Positions 1-7,219 of a stretch of DNA of 38,764 nt are shown piece after piece. Position 1 is the stretch's first letter. Each line of letters begins with the position of its first letter. The position numbers and the translations under genes are program-made. The notes under the pieces are model-generated. The model did not search any database. It saw only the letters and a program-made list of their open reading frames with translations, and was not told where the DNA came from. The DNA comes from an uncultured Spirochaetaceae bacterium (lineage in GTDB: Bacteria > Spirochaetota > Spirochaetia > Sphaerochaetales > Sphaerochaetaceae), in the NCBI GenBank assembly GCA_944389115.1, contig CALXLE010000005.1, positions 1-38,764 of the forward strand, written 5' to 3'.

Positions 1-1
1 A

Positions 2-694
2 TCCTCCAGGATGATGAGGGAGCTAAGGAGGTCATACTCATCGCGCATATCCACCATAGCATGCCTGGCATCATCGGTTAGCATGTCACTTAAGGAGCTC
101 CTTATGAGAGCCAGGGAGAGAAGGGAATCATCAGGATACAATGACTGTCTTCCGGATTCCTCCTCCCCATCAGGATATCCCCTCCCGCTCTCTGTCCTCC
201 ACTGCCTCCATCTCCTTCTGAGGCTTGAGGGATATATGGATATGCCTGATGCGTTCTTCACCTCTGTGCGGAAGGATGGATGGAATCCGATCCTGTCATC
301 CCTTCCATCTGTCCTCTTCCCCCTGTCCATCGATATAGCTGGATTCATCTCATGCTGCATTGATGGCAGTGATGATATCGTCATCTCCCCATCCATTGAT
401 TTCAGGGGAAGGACGTATGATGGGATAATGGAGACAGTATGGATGATGCATAGGGAGGAAGGGAACACGAAGGGGTCGATAAGCAGGGATACGGGGAACA
501 ACAAGCCGAATGTGATAAGGATGATGGGTAGGATGGATGGGGAGATAACATTAGCTACTGTCATGAGGTACATAAGGCCGATGGACATAGCTGTATCGGA
601 TGTATTCAGGAGGCATGACAGGAGGAAGGAGGCATTGGAGGCAGCTATATCCGAAAAACCTTCTGATGACTCTGATTCAGAGGATGAGGAGTGA
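2..694 (+). CDS. hypothetical protein, possibly 5'-truncated
   Basis: This is an open frame of about 230 codons that runs off the left edge. I recognise no family. ATGs lie at 11 and 83 (MSLKELL), and neither has a good ribosome binding site. Codon choice (AGG, GGA, ATA, ATC, GAT) resembles the confident genes of the window, and no long frame opposes it, which favours real coding. The protein is rich in Met, Arg, Ser and Asp and ends in an acidic tail, SDDSDSEDEE. The DNA is rich in GGATG/GATGA steps, so some of the composition may be low complexity. Another frame (1-81, ending in TAG at 79) is also open from the edge and could be the end of an upstream gene, with this ORF starting at 83. The function is unknown. 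Confidence 0.4.
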   Translation, partial: SSRMMRELRRSYSSRISTIACLASSVSMSLKELLMRARERRESSGYNDCLPDSSSPSGYPLPLSVLHCLHLLLRLEGYMDMPDAFFTSVRKDGWNPILSSLPSVLFPLSIDIAGFISCCIDGSDDIVISPSIDFRGRTYDGIMETVWMMHREEGNTKGSISRDTGNNKPNVIRMMGRMDGEITLATVMRYIRPMDIAVSDVFRRHDRRKEALEAAISEKPSDDSDSEDEE

Positions 695-711
695 TTATCC
701 CTGAAGCATTG

Positions 712-739
712 GTTCATATCACATGTTATATGTATGAAC
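712..739. repeat. inverted repeat in AT-rich spacer
   Basis: The arms GTTCATA (712-718) and TATGAAC (733-739) pair perfectly. A second short pairing, ACAT with ATGT, lies inside. The element sits just after the plus-strand ORF that ends at 694. It has no T-run, so it is not a classical terminator. Confidence 0.5.
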
Positions 740-795
740 TAATACTTCATGTAATGTCGTACAAAATTATCGAATTTAATCTAAATTAGAAATTA

Positions 796-827
796 TGCTT
801 CATATATTTGCTATTGTATATGAAGCA
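796..827. repeat. 11-bp perfect inverted repeat between converging genes
   Basis: TGCTTCATATA (796-806) is the exact reverse complement of TATATGAAGCA (817-827), with a 10-nt loop. It lies between a plus-strand ORF ending at 694 and a minus-strand gene ending at 857. It could act as a bidirectional transcript-end hairpin or as a protein-binding site. Neither side has a strong T-run. Confidence 0.6.
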
Positions 828-856
828 ATACTGCTTTCAGGTTTCATGGCAGAAAA

Positions 857-2509
857 TCAGAGAGCAGAGCTTACAACTACGGCGCTCTTCTTATAGAAAG
901 CTACACCATAAGTATGGATAGTGTATCGCTGGATATCTATACCATACTTCTGGGTATTTATCTGTTTCAGAGCGTTCTCTGCCATGGCCGTTTGATTATC
1001 TTTTGAATCTGCAACCTTGAATTCAAGGATGACGGCTCTTCGATTCTTTATATCGAGAATCAGGAGATCGGACCTTCCAAGGCCAGTTTCTCTGTTTGAG
1101 AGAACCCTATAGGGCGTGGAGACAAGAAGACCAGCTATGAACGCATGGTAGAAATCCTCTGAATAATCGTAATAGCTTATGGACATCTCAAGGTACCCTG
1201 TGATGATATCTGAGATTGCCTTGCAATCACCATTCCACAATGCGTCATACAAAGGTGTCCTATCGTTCTTGCGAACCTCATCGGAGAACCATCTGTTGAC
1301 GATGGAGATGAAGAGCTGCCTGATTTCCTCATTTGGAAGTCTGATTGGAGTATCCGCATTCTCATTCCATCTGCCGGCAAGCGTGAGATAGCCTGTCTCA
1401 AACATCAGGCTCCATATATTCTCTTCATCGTGATAGAGATCATTATATGTAAGATCCTCGGATATCCGCTTTGAGATAATACCGCCGTTGATCAAGGTGC
1501 TGTAGTCATCGGATACAGAGGCATTGGTCATATCGATGAACTTTCTTATGATCTCATTCCCGCTTGTATTCGCCCAGAAATTCTCTGGATTGCTATCTCT
1601 GTCAGACTGAAGCAGATCAATGTATTTCAGCACATCCCAAGGTGCATATATGGAATAATCCCCTATCCTGTATCCATCATACCATCTTCTAATGGTATCA
1701 GCCTTATCCGAAAAGCCTGTCCTTGAAAGGACCAAAGCAGTCTCCTCTTCAGTGAATCCAAAGGCCCCGGAGAATTTCGGGCTTGCAAGCGAATATACAG
1801 AGAGATTATTCAAACCGGTGAATAAACTCTCCTTGGAAATCCTAAAGCAACCTGTAAGCACAGCCTTCTCAACTCTAGGATTATCTTTGAGTACCGATGC
1901 GAACATCGCACGCAGTACATCAAGCATATCGCTGTAATAGCCATTGCTATTGGCTTTATCCAGAGGTACATCGTATTCATCAATAAGAATGATTACTTTT
2001 CTCTGGTAATACTCCGAGATGAGCTTAACGAGGACCTCAAGAGATCTGCGTGTATCAGAGACAGGGAACGATCCGGAAAGCATTCTCCGTACAAAATCAT
2101 CATCACCAGCCGTCAGGTCTGTGTCTGCAATGAAGCGATACGAATCATACAGGTTATAGATTGCCCCATTAAGCATCGAAAGGGCGCTGGTGAAATCAAG
2201 TCCTCCGACATCCTTAAGCGACAGGTATATTACAGGATACTTATTCATCCAGTTCTTTACAGCCATCTCGTCTGCCATGACATCGAGGCCTTTGAATATA
2301 TCCTGACTATCCTCACGTAGATCAAAGAAAGAACGCAGCATGGTCAATGCTGTAGTCTTACCGAACCGTCTCGGTCTGGTGAAATTCATCAAAGAGGCAT
2401 TATCCCTGATCACCCCGCTGATCAGAGCAGACTTATCGACATAGAATCTGCCAGATTCCCTTATGCTTCTGAAATCCGAATTGCCAATTGGAAGTAAAAT
2501 CCTCGTCAT
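857..2509 (-). CDS. AAA-ATPase-like protein with C-terminal PD-(D/E)XK nuclease domain (DUF1703 type)
   Basis: This 550-residue protein begins with the typical head of this family (MTRILLPIGNSDF). A degenerate P-loop, RPRRFGKTT, follows at about residues 45-53, and a Walker B strand ending LIDEYD lies near residue 180. The C-terminal part carries a PD-(D/E)XK-like signature: SDLLILD, then ILEFKVA. The family is abundant and multicopy in gut anaerobes. It is generally linked to mobile or defence functions, but no reaction is established. The ATG at 2509 has an AGAAAGGA ribosome binding site directly before it. A TATCCT -10-like hexamer lies about 18 nt upstream, so this gene appears to have a normal leader. 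It sits 43 bp downstream of another AAA ATPase gene on the same strand. Family call is confident; cellular role is not. Confidence 0.85.
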   Translation of the reverse strand: MTRILLPIGNSDFRSIRESGRFYVDKSALISGVIRDNASLMNFTRPRRFGKTTALTMLRSFFDLREDSQDIFKGLDVMADEMAVKNWMNKYPVIYLSLKDVGGLDFTSALSMLNGAIYNLYDSYRFIADTDLTAGDDDFVRRMLSGSFPVSDTRRSLEVLVKLISEYYQRKVIILIDEYDVPLDKANSNGYYSDMLDVLRAMFASVLKDNPRVEKAVLTGCFRISKESLFTGLNNLSVYSLASPKFSGAFGFTEEETALVLSRTGFSDKADTIRRWYDGYRIGDYSIYAPWDVLKYIDLLQSDRDSNPENFWANTSGNEIIRKFIDMTNASVSDDYSTLINGGIISKRISEDLTYNDLYHDEENIWSLMFETGYLTLAGRWNENADTPIRLPNEEIRQLFISIVNRWFSDEVRKNDRTPLYDALWNGDCKAISDIITGYLEMSISYYDYSEDFYHAFIAGLLVSTPYRVLSNRETGLGRSDLLILDIKNRRAVILEFKVADSKDNQTAMAENALKQINTQKYGIDIQRYTIHTYGVAFYKKSAVVVSSAL

Positions 2510-2552
2510 TCCTTTCTAGCTTACCATTAGGATAGTACTAAAAAAACAGAGC

Positions 2553-3845
2553 TCATGGCTTCAGACATGCCAGAGGTACGACATAGACACCATCAGGTCG
2601 CCTGTATGCGGTTTTCTGGGCTGTAATGATAATAAGGCATGAGGGAGCCGACATTGAATCGGTGTCAATGAGATTGGCAAGTTTCAGCAGATGGCTGGCT
2701 GCGGTGTCTATATCCTCCTGTCTGCCAAACTTGACTTCAACCAGGGCGTATCTGCCATCTTTCAGATGAATGACAGCATCTGCCTCAAGACCATTGCTAT
2801 CACGATAATGAAAGAGCTTTCCGTTCAATGAATAGGCGTAGATCCTAAGGTCTCTGATGCATAGGGATTCGAATAGCAGACCGAATGATTTAAGATCAGC
2901 CATCAGATCATTGGGACCGATTCCCAGACTCGCTGCAGCGATGGAGGGATCTGTAAAATGACGGATCCTTGCCGATTGAACCCGCGCCTTTGACCTTATA
3001 TTAGGATTCCATGCCTCAAGCTCCTCAAAGACAAACAAATTATTCAGGACAGAATAATAGCTTGTGAAGGTCTCATCATCAAAACGCTCTTCTCCGCTTC
3101 TTTTCATATCCCTAATGATGAGAGCTTTTGATGCAGGTGTGCTTATATTCCTTGCATATGAAGCCATGAGATGTCTGACTCTTTCTCCTTTATTTGCAGG
3201 TCCTCCTGCTCTAACGAAGTCTGTGGAGACAATCTCATCTACGTAATTGACCGCCTGCTCAAGCGAGATATTATGATCAACGCCAATGCTCATGGGCCAT
3301 CCACCACGGCATGTCAGATAGGCATAATCAGCAAGGCTCTTCTCGCAGATAGCACCTATATTCTCTCCGGAAAACATATCTGACAGAGATACACTGCCAG
3401 ATGAATCGCCGGATTCATATAATGACATCGTCCACATCCTGATTTTGGCAATCCTGCCTATGCCTGAATGCTTTATTTCCTCTTTCTGCTTACTATCCAA
3501 AGGTGTTGCGGATCCAGTAAGGATGAATTGACCGAAAGATCTGCGCTTATCGACCTCGAAGCGTATGGAATCCCATAGAATAGGAGCTTCCTGCCATTCA
3601 TCGATAAGGAAAGGAGGTTCCCGGTTCAGAAACACATCCGGTGCATTATATGCCAGAGCAATATCCTGGGATCTGGTCAGAGGATTCTGAAGATATACAA
3701 CGCTATTAGCATGCATCTTGCATGTAGTTGATTTCCCACACCATTTAGGTCCTTCTACAAGTACAGCACCGGAGGAGTTCAGCTTCTTTTCAAGCAGGCC
3801 ATCGAATATACGATTGAGATATGTGAAACCAACCTCGTTAATCAT
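2553..3845 (-). CDS. AAA ATPase with DUF4143 C-terminal domain
   Basis: This 430-residue protein has a Walker A motif GPKWCGKST (residues 32-40), a Walker B region FLIDEWQEAP (around residue 80) and the sensor-like strand FILTGSATP. The C-terminal half matches the DUF4143 layout and ends in a nuclease-like strand, YALVEVKFG. Such proteins are often duplicated in gut bacteria and are tied to mobile or toxin-antitoxin-like contexts, but their substrate is unknown. The ATG at 3845 is supported by an unusually close promoter (TTGACA, 16 bp, TAACAT, 6 nt, ATG), which predicts a leaderless message. The neighbours are a DUF1703 ATPase downstream and an AT-rich protease module upstream, together forming an accessory cluster. 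Confidence 0.85.
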   Translation of the reverse strand: MINEVGFTYLNRIFDGLLEKKLNSSGAVLVEGPKWCGKSTTCKMHANSVVYLQNPLTRSQDIALAYNAPDVFLNREPPFLIDEWQEAPILWDSIRFEVDKRRSFGQFILTGSATPLDSKQKEEIKHSGIGRIAKIRMWTMSLYESGDSSGSVSLSDMFSGENIGAICEKSLADYAYLTCRGGWPMSIGVDHNISLEQAVNYVDEIVSTDFVRAGGPANKGERVRHLMASYARNISTPASKALIIRDMKRSGEERFDDETFTSYYSVLNNLFVFEELEAWNPNIRSKARVQSARIRHFTDPSIAAASLGIGPNDLMADLKSFGLLFESLCIRDLRIYAYSLNGKLFHYRDSNGLEADAVIHLKDGRYALVEVKFGRQEDIDTAASHLLKLANLIDTDSMSAPSCLIIITAQKTAYRRPDGVYVVPLACLKP

Positions 3846-3879
3846 ATGTGTATGTTATTTAAATAAAAGGAATTGTCAA
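3846..3879 (-). promoter_or_regulatory. leaderless promoter of the DUF4143 ATPase gene
   Basis: On the minus strand, a perfect -35 TTGACA (3874-3879) is followed by 16 bp and TAACAT (3852-3857). Six bases then separate it from the ATG at 3845. A start site 7 nt after the hexamer would be the A of the ATG. There is no room for a Shine-Dalgarno sequence. Confidence 0.65.
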
Positions 3880-3883
3880 TCCA

Positions 3884-3925
3884 TCCGACGATTTGCAGGA
3901 GATTTTTCCGACGATTTGCAGAATT
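3884..3925. repeat. tandem direct repeat beside the protease gene
   Basis: TCCGACGATTTGCAG occurs at 3884-3898 and again at 3907-3921, with a 23-bp period. The second copy extends to GACGATTTGCAGAATT (3910-3925). That extended unit recurs with one change at 5130-5145, on the other side of the serine protease gene. Confidence 0.75.
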
Positions 3926-3940
3926 TAACACTCGGTGTTA
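3926..3940. terminator. short palindrome downstream of the serine protease gene
   Basis: TAACAC and GTGTTA flank a 3-nt loop. The element lies about 40 bp past the minus-strand stop codon at 3983 and touches the direct repeat. It could be a weak hairpin terminator or a protein site. No strong T-run follows. Confidence 0.3.
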
Positions 3941-3982
3941 TATAGCGAATACCTATATGGATTAAAAGAAACAGCCAGAAAC

Positions 3983-5059
3983 TTATTCTATTTCTGACTT
4001 TTCCTGCAGACCATACAATTTACCAATCAACTCAGTAGTAAGATTCTTTGCAATCGTTGCCGCACTATTAAACGAACTTCCTGAGAACTTCGCTGCTGCA
4101 ACAACATCTCCAGTTTCTACATCGAGACATTCCATTTTCATCCGACTTAATGTCCAATGAATGAGATCCCAGTAAGCATTATAAGAAAAATCAATATAAT
4201 ACTGCTTAACAGGAATAAGCTCAGTTCCACCAACTTCCACTTTGACAGTAGCATTAATAGCATCCTCTAATGAATCAACATAATCATCACCACCATCCGA
4301 AGGGATGTACTGAGAAGCAAGAAATGCAATAATATCACTCTTAATCGCAAAATTTACATTCTGTGGAATTGAATCTGTTGCTGCAATCGCATAAGCATCT
4401 GAAAGCTTAGAGCTTGCAACTCCAATCACTTCATAATCCTCAGTTACAACTGGTCCACCGCTATTTCCGGGCTGAATTGAAGCAGAGATCTGAACTGTAT
4501 TCGTATCTCCACCTAATCCAGTCATGGAATTAACAATCCCATTTGTAACTCGTATTTCATTCCCGAGGATATCTGACAAAGGATATCCCAATGCGAAAAT
4601 TGGAGTAGCAACAGAGTAGGCATTGGAAGAAAGAAGTTTAAAATATGGCTCATCTATCGATTCACCTTTCAATATTGCAATATCATTCTGCTCGCTCGTA
4701 AAAACAGGAATAGCTGAATGCTTTATACCCTTCTGATAGTACTTGATTTCACTCTCACCATTAAGAACATGATTATTTGTAACAATTATATCCGGAGCAA
4801 TATAAAACCCACTCCCTGACACCTCTGGTGTTTCTGTAGGAGGAATGGATTTAGCATTGTAAACACTCTCCGCATTTAATCCATTATCAAGAAAACATTC
4901 TTCTATTGCTTCATGCACACCTAAGGAATCATCATATCTGGCAATGTAAAACAAATCAGCTTGGTTCATCTCAATATCAGAGTTTACTTGCACGTTTGTA
5001 GAAACACAGCCACCAAGCAAAATAGAAACAACGATAAACAGTAAACAGAATTTTCTCAT
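3983..5059 (-). CDS. lipoprotein trypsin-like (HtrA/DegP-fold) serine protease
   Basis: The 358-residue product starts with a lipoprotein signal: a hydrophobic run and lipobox LLGGC, with the lipidated Cys at residue 18. The protease should therefore be anchored to a membrane outside the cytoplasm. The catalytic triad is visible: His97 in TNNHVL, Asp126 in NDIAIL and Ser200 in PGNSGGP. No PDZ domain is evident. The last 110 residues or so form an unrecognised domain, so this is not a standard DegP. The gene is clearly more AT-rich than its neighbours, with codons such as AAT, ATT and GCA instead of AGG and ATA. It is also bracketed by a short direct repeat, and both facts point to lateral acquisition. 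The GGGGGAA stretch before ATG 5059 may serve as ribosome binding site. The substrate is unknown. Confidence 0.85.
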   Translation of the reverse strand: MRKFCLLFIVVSILLGGCVSTNVQVNSDIEMNQADLFYIARYDDSLGVHEAIEECFLDNGLNAESVYNAKSIPPTETPEVSGSGFYIAPDIIVTNNHVLNGESEIKYYQKGIKHSAIPVFTSEQNDIAILKGESIDEPYFKLLSSNAYSVATPIFALGYPLSDILGNEIRVTNGIVNSMTGLGGDTNTVQISASIQPGNSGGPVVTEDYEVIGVASSKLSDAYAIAATDSIPQNVNFAIKSDIIAFLASQYIPSDGGDDYVDSLEDAINATVKVEVGGTELIPVKQYYIDFSYNAYWDLIHWTLSRMKMECLDVETGDVVAAAKFSGSSFNSAATIAKNLTTELIGKLYGLQEKSEIE

Positions 5060-5129
5060 TATTGATTTCCCCCAAGTAATATGCCATCAATAGAGCCGAT
5101 TTAATTTAGTTTAACACAAAATCCTTACA

Positions 5130-5145
5130 GACAATTTGCAGAATT
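5130..5145. repeat. distal copy of the protease-flanking direct repeat
   Basis: GACAATTTGCAGAATT matches GACGATTTGCAGAATT at 3910-3925 at 15 of 16 bases, in the same orientation. The two copies enclose the AT-rich protease gene and its promoter region, like the ends of a small inserted module. Confidence 0.6.
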
Positions 5146-5150
5146 CAGGC

Positions 5151-5191
5151 AAAAAGAAACCTCTTTGCCAGGATGAATCCCGGGAAAGAGG
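5151..5191 (-). terminator. rho-independent terminator of the ileS-trpS operon
   Basis: CCTCTTT (5160-5166) pairs with AAAGAGG (5185-5191). Two more C-G pairs form inside, past one mismatch. Read on the minus strand, the stem is followed by TTTCTTTTTGC. It lies 22 bp beyond the trpS stop codon. Confidence 0.8.
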
Positions 5192-5212
5192 CTTTATTCA
5201 GACTTGCTGTCA

Positions 5213-6193
5213 TCAGATGACTACATGCATCTTCTCTTTGATTTCAGCAATGTTCCTGTTGCCGATCTCATTTGCCTTGGCTGTACCTGACTTGATGATA
5301 TCCCTTACCTCATCACGATGTTCCTCGTAGTAGTGGCGGCGCTCACGGATTGGCTCGAAGATCTGGTTCATCTTCTCAGCAAGGAGCTTCTTGCAGGCTA
5401 CACAGCCGATTGAAGCGTTCTTGCACATTGAGCAGATATTCTCACTCTCCTCACTGTTGAATGCCTTATGGTATGTGTAGACTGTGCAGACATCGGGATT
5501 GCCAGGAATCTTCACGGAGATTCTGTTTGTATCGGTGACTGCATTCCTGATCTTTGCTGTCAGCACATCCTGCCCATCTGAAAGATAGACAGCGTTGCCG
5601 AGGCTCTTGCCCATCTTGGCGTTGCCATCAAGGCCTGGAAGACGGGATACAGCAGAGAGCTTGTACTCAGGCTCTGTTATCGTTGTTCCGTAAAGATCGT
5701 TGAACTTGCGGACAATCTTCCTGGAAAGCTCGATATGGGGAACCTGGTCCTCACCGACCGGTACAAGATCGGCATTGCAGAATGTTATATCGGCAGTCTG
5801 CGATACAGGATAGCCCAGGAAGCCATATGTAAGCTCCTTGTAGCCATAGTTCTTCGCCTCTGTCTTGATTGTCGGGTTATGTGAAAGCTGGTTCACGGTG
5901 ACTATCATCGAATAGAAAATCGTAAGCTCCGCAATCGATGGTATCATAGACTGCTGGACGAATGTGACCTTCTCCGGATCAAGACCTGCTGCAAGGTTAT
6001 CGATAGCAACCTGATAGATCGAATCGTTGATCAGCTCCGGGTTGTTGAAGTGCGTTGTGAGCGCCTGGACATCGGCAAGAAGGATGAACTCCTCATACTG
6101 ATCCTGCAGCGCAACACGCTGCGTAAGCGATCCTACGTAATGTCCGAGATGGAGGTGTCCTGTCGTTCTGTCACCTGTAAGGATTCTCTTCAT
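5213..6193 (-). CDS. trpS: tryptophanyl-tRNA synthetase, likely iron-sulfur type
   Basis: The enzyme charges tRNA-Trp with tryptophan in the cytoplasm. The 326-residue length is normal for bacterial TrpRS. The class I signatures are present: HLHLGH (residues 13-18) and KMGKS (193-197). The C-terminal part has cysteines at 236, 254, 257, 264 and 267. The set C236-x20-C257-x6-C264-x2-C267 closely resembles the C-x22-C-x6-C-x2-C [4Fe-4S] motif known from Thermotoga maritima TrpRS. The start codon overlaps the stop codon of the upstream zinc-ribbon gene (ATGA), so translation is probably coupled. It is the last gene of a four-gene operon and is followed by a good terminator. Confidence 0.95.
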   Translation of the reverse strand: MKRILTGDRTTGHLHLGHYVGSLTQRVALQDQYEEFILLADVQALTTHFNNPELINDSIYQVAIDNLAAGLDPEKVTFVQQSMIPSIAELTIFYSMIVTVNQLSHNPTIKTEAKNYGYKELTYGFLGYPVSQTADITFCNADLVPVGEDQVPHIELSRKIVRKFNDLYGTTITEPEYKLSAVSRLPGLDGNAKMGKSLGNAVYLSDGQDVLTAKIRNAVTDTNRISVKIPGNPDVCTVYTYHKAFNSEESENICSMCKNASIGCVACKKLLAEKMNQIFEPIRERRHYYEEHRDEVRDIIKSGTAKANEIGNRNIAEIKEKMHVVI

Positions 6194-6396
6194 TTGTCTC
6201 CCCCCGCAGCTGATTTATGATGGTCTGTGCAGTAATAGCCTGAACCATGGTAGATAACAGCAGGTGCCTCTGCGAAGACACGCTCTGCAGGCGAATGGCA
6301 CTCGGGGCAGACATCATGGTCAGCATCCTCCGAGAACCCCTTTATAACCTCATAATCATTACCGCACTTAGTGCATTTATACTCATAAAGCGGCAT
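6190..6396 (-). CDS. FmdB-family zinc-ribbon protein
   Basis: This is a 68-residue protein. The N-terminus MPLYEYKCTKCG and the second pair CPEC form the two CxxC knuckles of a FmdB/CxxC_CXXC_SSSS regulatory zinc ribbon. The C-terminal half is unstructured in appearance and contains GSGYYCTDHH, with an extra Cys and two His that could also bind metal. Family members are small putative regulatory proteins with no proven function. A GGAGGAG ribosome binding site precedes ATG 6396. One base separates it from the upstream lipoprotein gene, and it overlaps trpS by 4 bp. Confidence 0.85.
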   Translation of the reverse strand: MPLYEYKCTKCGNDYEVIKGFSEDADHDVCPECHSPAERVFAEAPAVIYHGSGYYCTDHHKSAAGGDK

Positions 6397-6397
6397 A

Positions 6398-7219
6398 TCA
6401 GACTCCTCCGGCAGAGGCCTTGGCCATAGCTTCCACCATGTCCCGTTTTACCCCGGGATAATCAATATACAGAATGTCACCATCAGGTCTGAAATAACCT
6501 GACAGGACTGCGAAATCGGGTTTCTCCCCTCTTTGCCTTATGCCCTTCAGCAGCTCATTCCTCAACAGCGTCGAGAGCGTGCGGGCAGAGGATGCGGAAT
6601 CCATATCCAGCCATCCTGTAAGATAACCAGATTCCCCATCATCGTCAAAGAGAAGGACAGCCTTCTCAATCTTCCTTGCGGTCTCATCCGGAATATCCAT
6701 CCCTATATCAGGGATAGAGGCTGGATGGTTCATATAGACGGCGGCATCGTGGGATGCCATCTCCGCTGCTGTCCGGTCATCTATCACAAGGCTTCTGTCG
6801 GAAACTGTCAGCGCATAGGCCTCAGGGTATGATACCGATGAGAACAGGAGCAGACCGGATTCCGGCACTGCAGCCTCGAAAGATGATGAACGGGCCTGGA
6901 AATAGAACGGATCGCCATCTACCTTGCGGAACTCAGGAGCCCAGTCAAGAAGGGCGTTGATGCCTGTATAGCCGAAATCTCCCTCCGCTCCGCCATATAT
7001 ACCGCCATCAGCATTGACCACAGCAGATATCCTATCAGCCCTTCCGATGATCTCATCGGGAAGAACTCCGGCAAGAAGGCTGCAGTCATTGACCGTTATG
7101 ACGATATCCCCTTCCCTTCCCATAGCCTGGAAATAGTACTCGCTCCTGAATGGTGACTGATGCATGCAGGAAGTGAGGACCAGCATAAGGATAAGGATGG
7201 GAAGGAGTCTTCTCGTCAT
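6398..7219 (-). CDS. putative lipoprotein of unknown function
   Basis: This 273-residue protein has a short basic N-terminus, a hydrophobic stretch and lipobox VLTSC with Cys at residue 18, so it should be a lipid-anchored envelope protein. I recognise no domain in the mature part. It is mixed alpha/beta in appearance and ends in KASAGGV. Its ATG overlaps the ileS stop by four bases (ATGA), and the next gene begins one base after its own stop. It is therefore embedded in an aminoacyl-tRNA synthetase operon, which is an odd position for an envelope protein. Its role is unknown. Confidence 0.7.
   Translation of the reverse strand: MTRRLLPILILMLVLTSCMHQSPFRSEYYFQAMGREGDIVITVNDCSLLAGVLPDEIIGRADRISAVVNADGGIYGGAEGDFGYTGINALLDWAPEFRKVDGDPFYFQARSSSFEAAVPESGLLLFSSVSYPEAYALTVSDRSLVIDDRTAAEMASHDAAVYMNHPASIPDIGMDIPDETARKIEKAVLLFDDDGESGYLTGWLDMDSASSARTLSTLLRNELLKGIRQRGEKPDFAVLSGYFRPDGDILYIDYPGVKRDMVEAMAKASAGGV

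Noticed and set aside
11..694. Tyrosine-recombinase C-terminus suggested by MRYIRP near the end of the left-edge ORF
   Set aside because: The conserved HxLRH box and arginine residues are missing, so the resemblance is too slight.
3884..3921. CRISPR-like repeat
   Set aside because: There are only two tandem copies with an 8-bp gap. No array and no cas genes are present.
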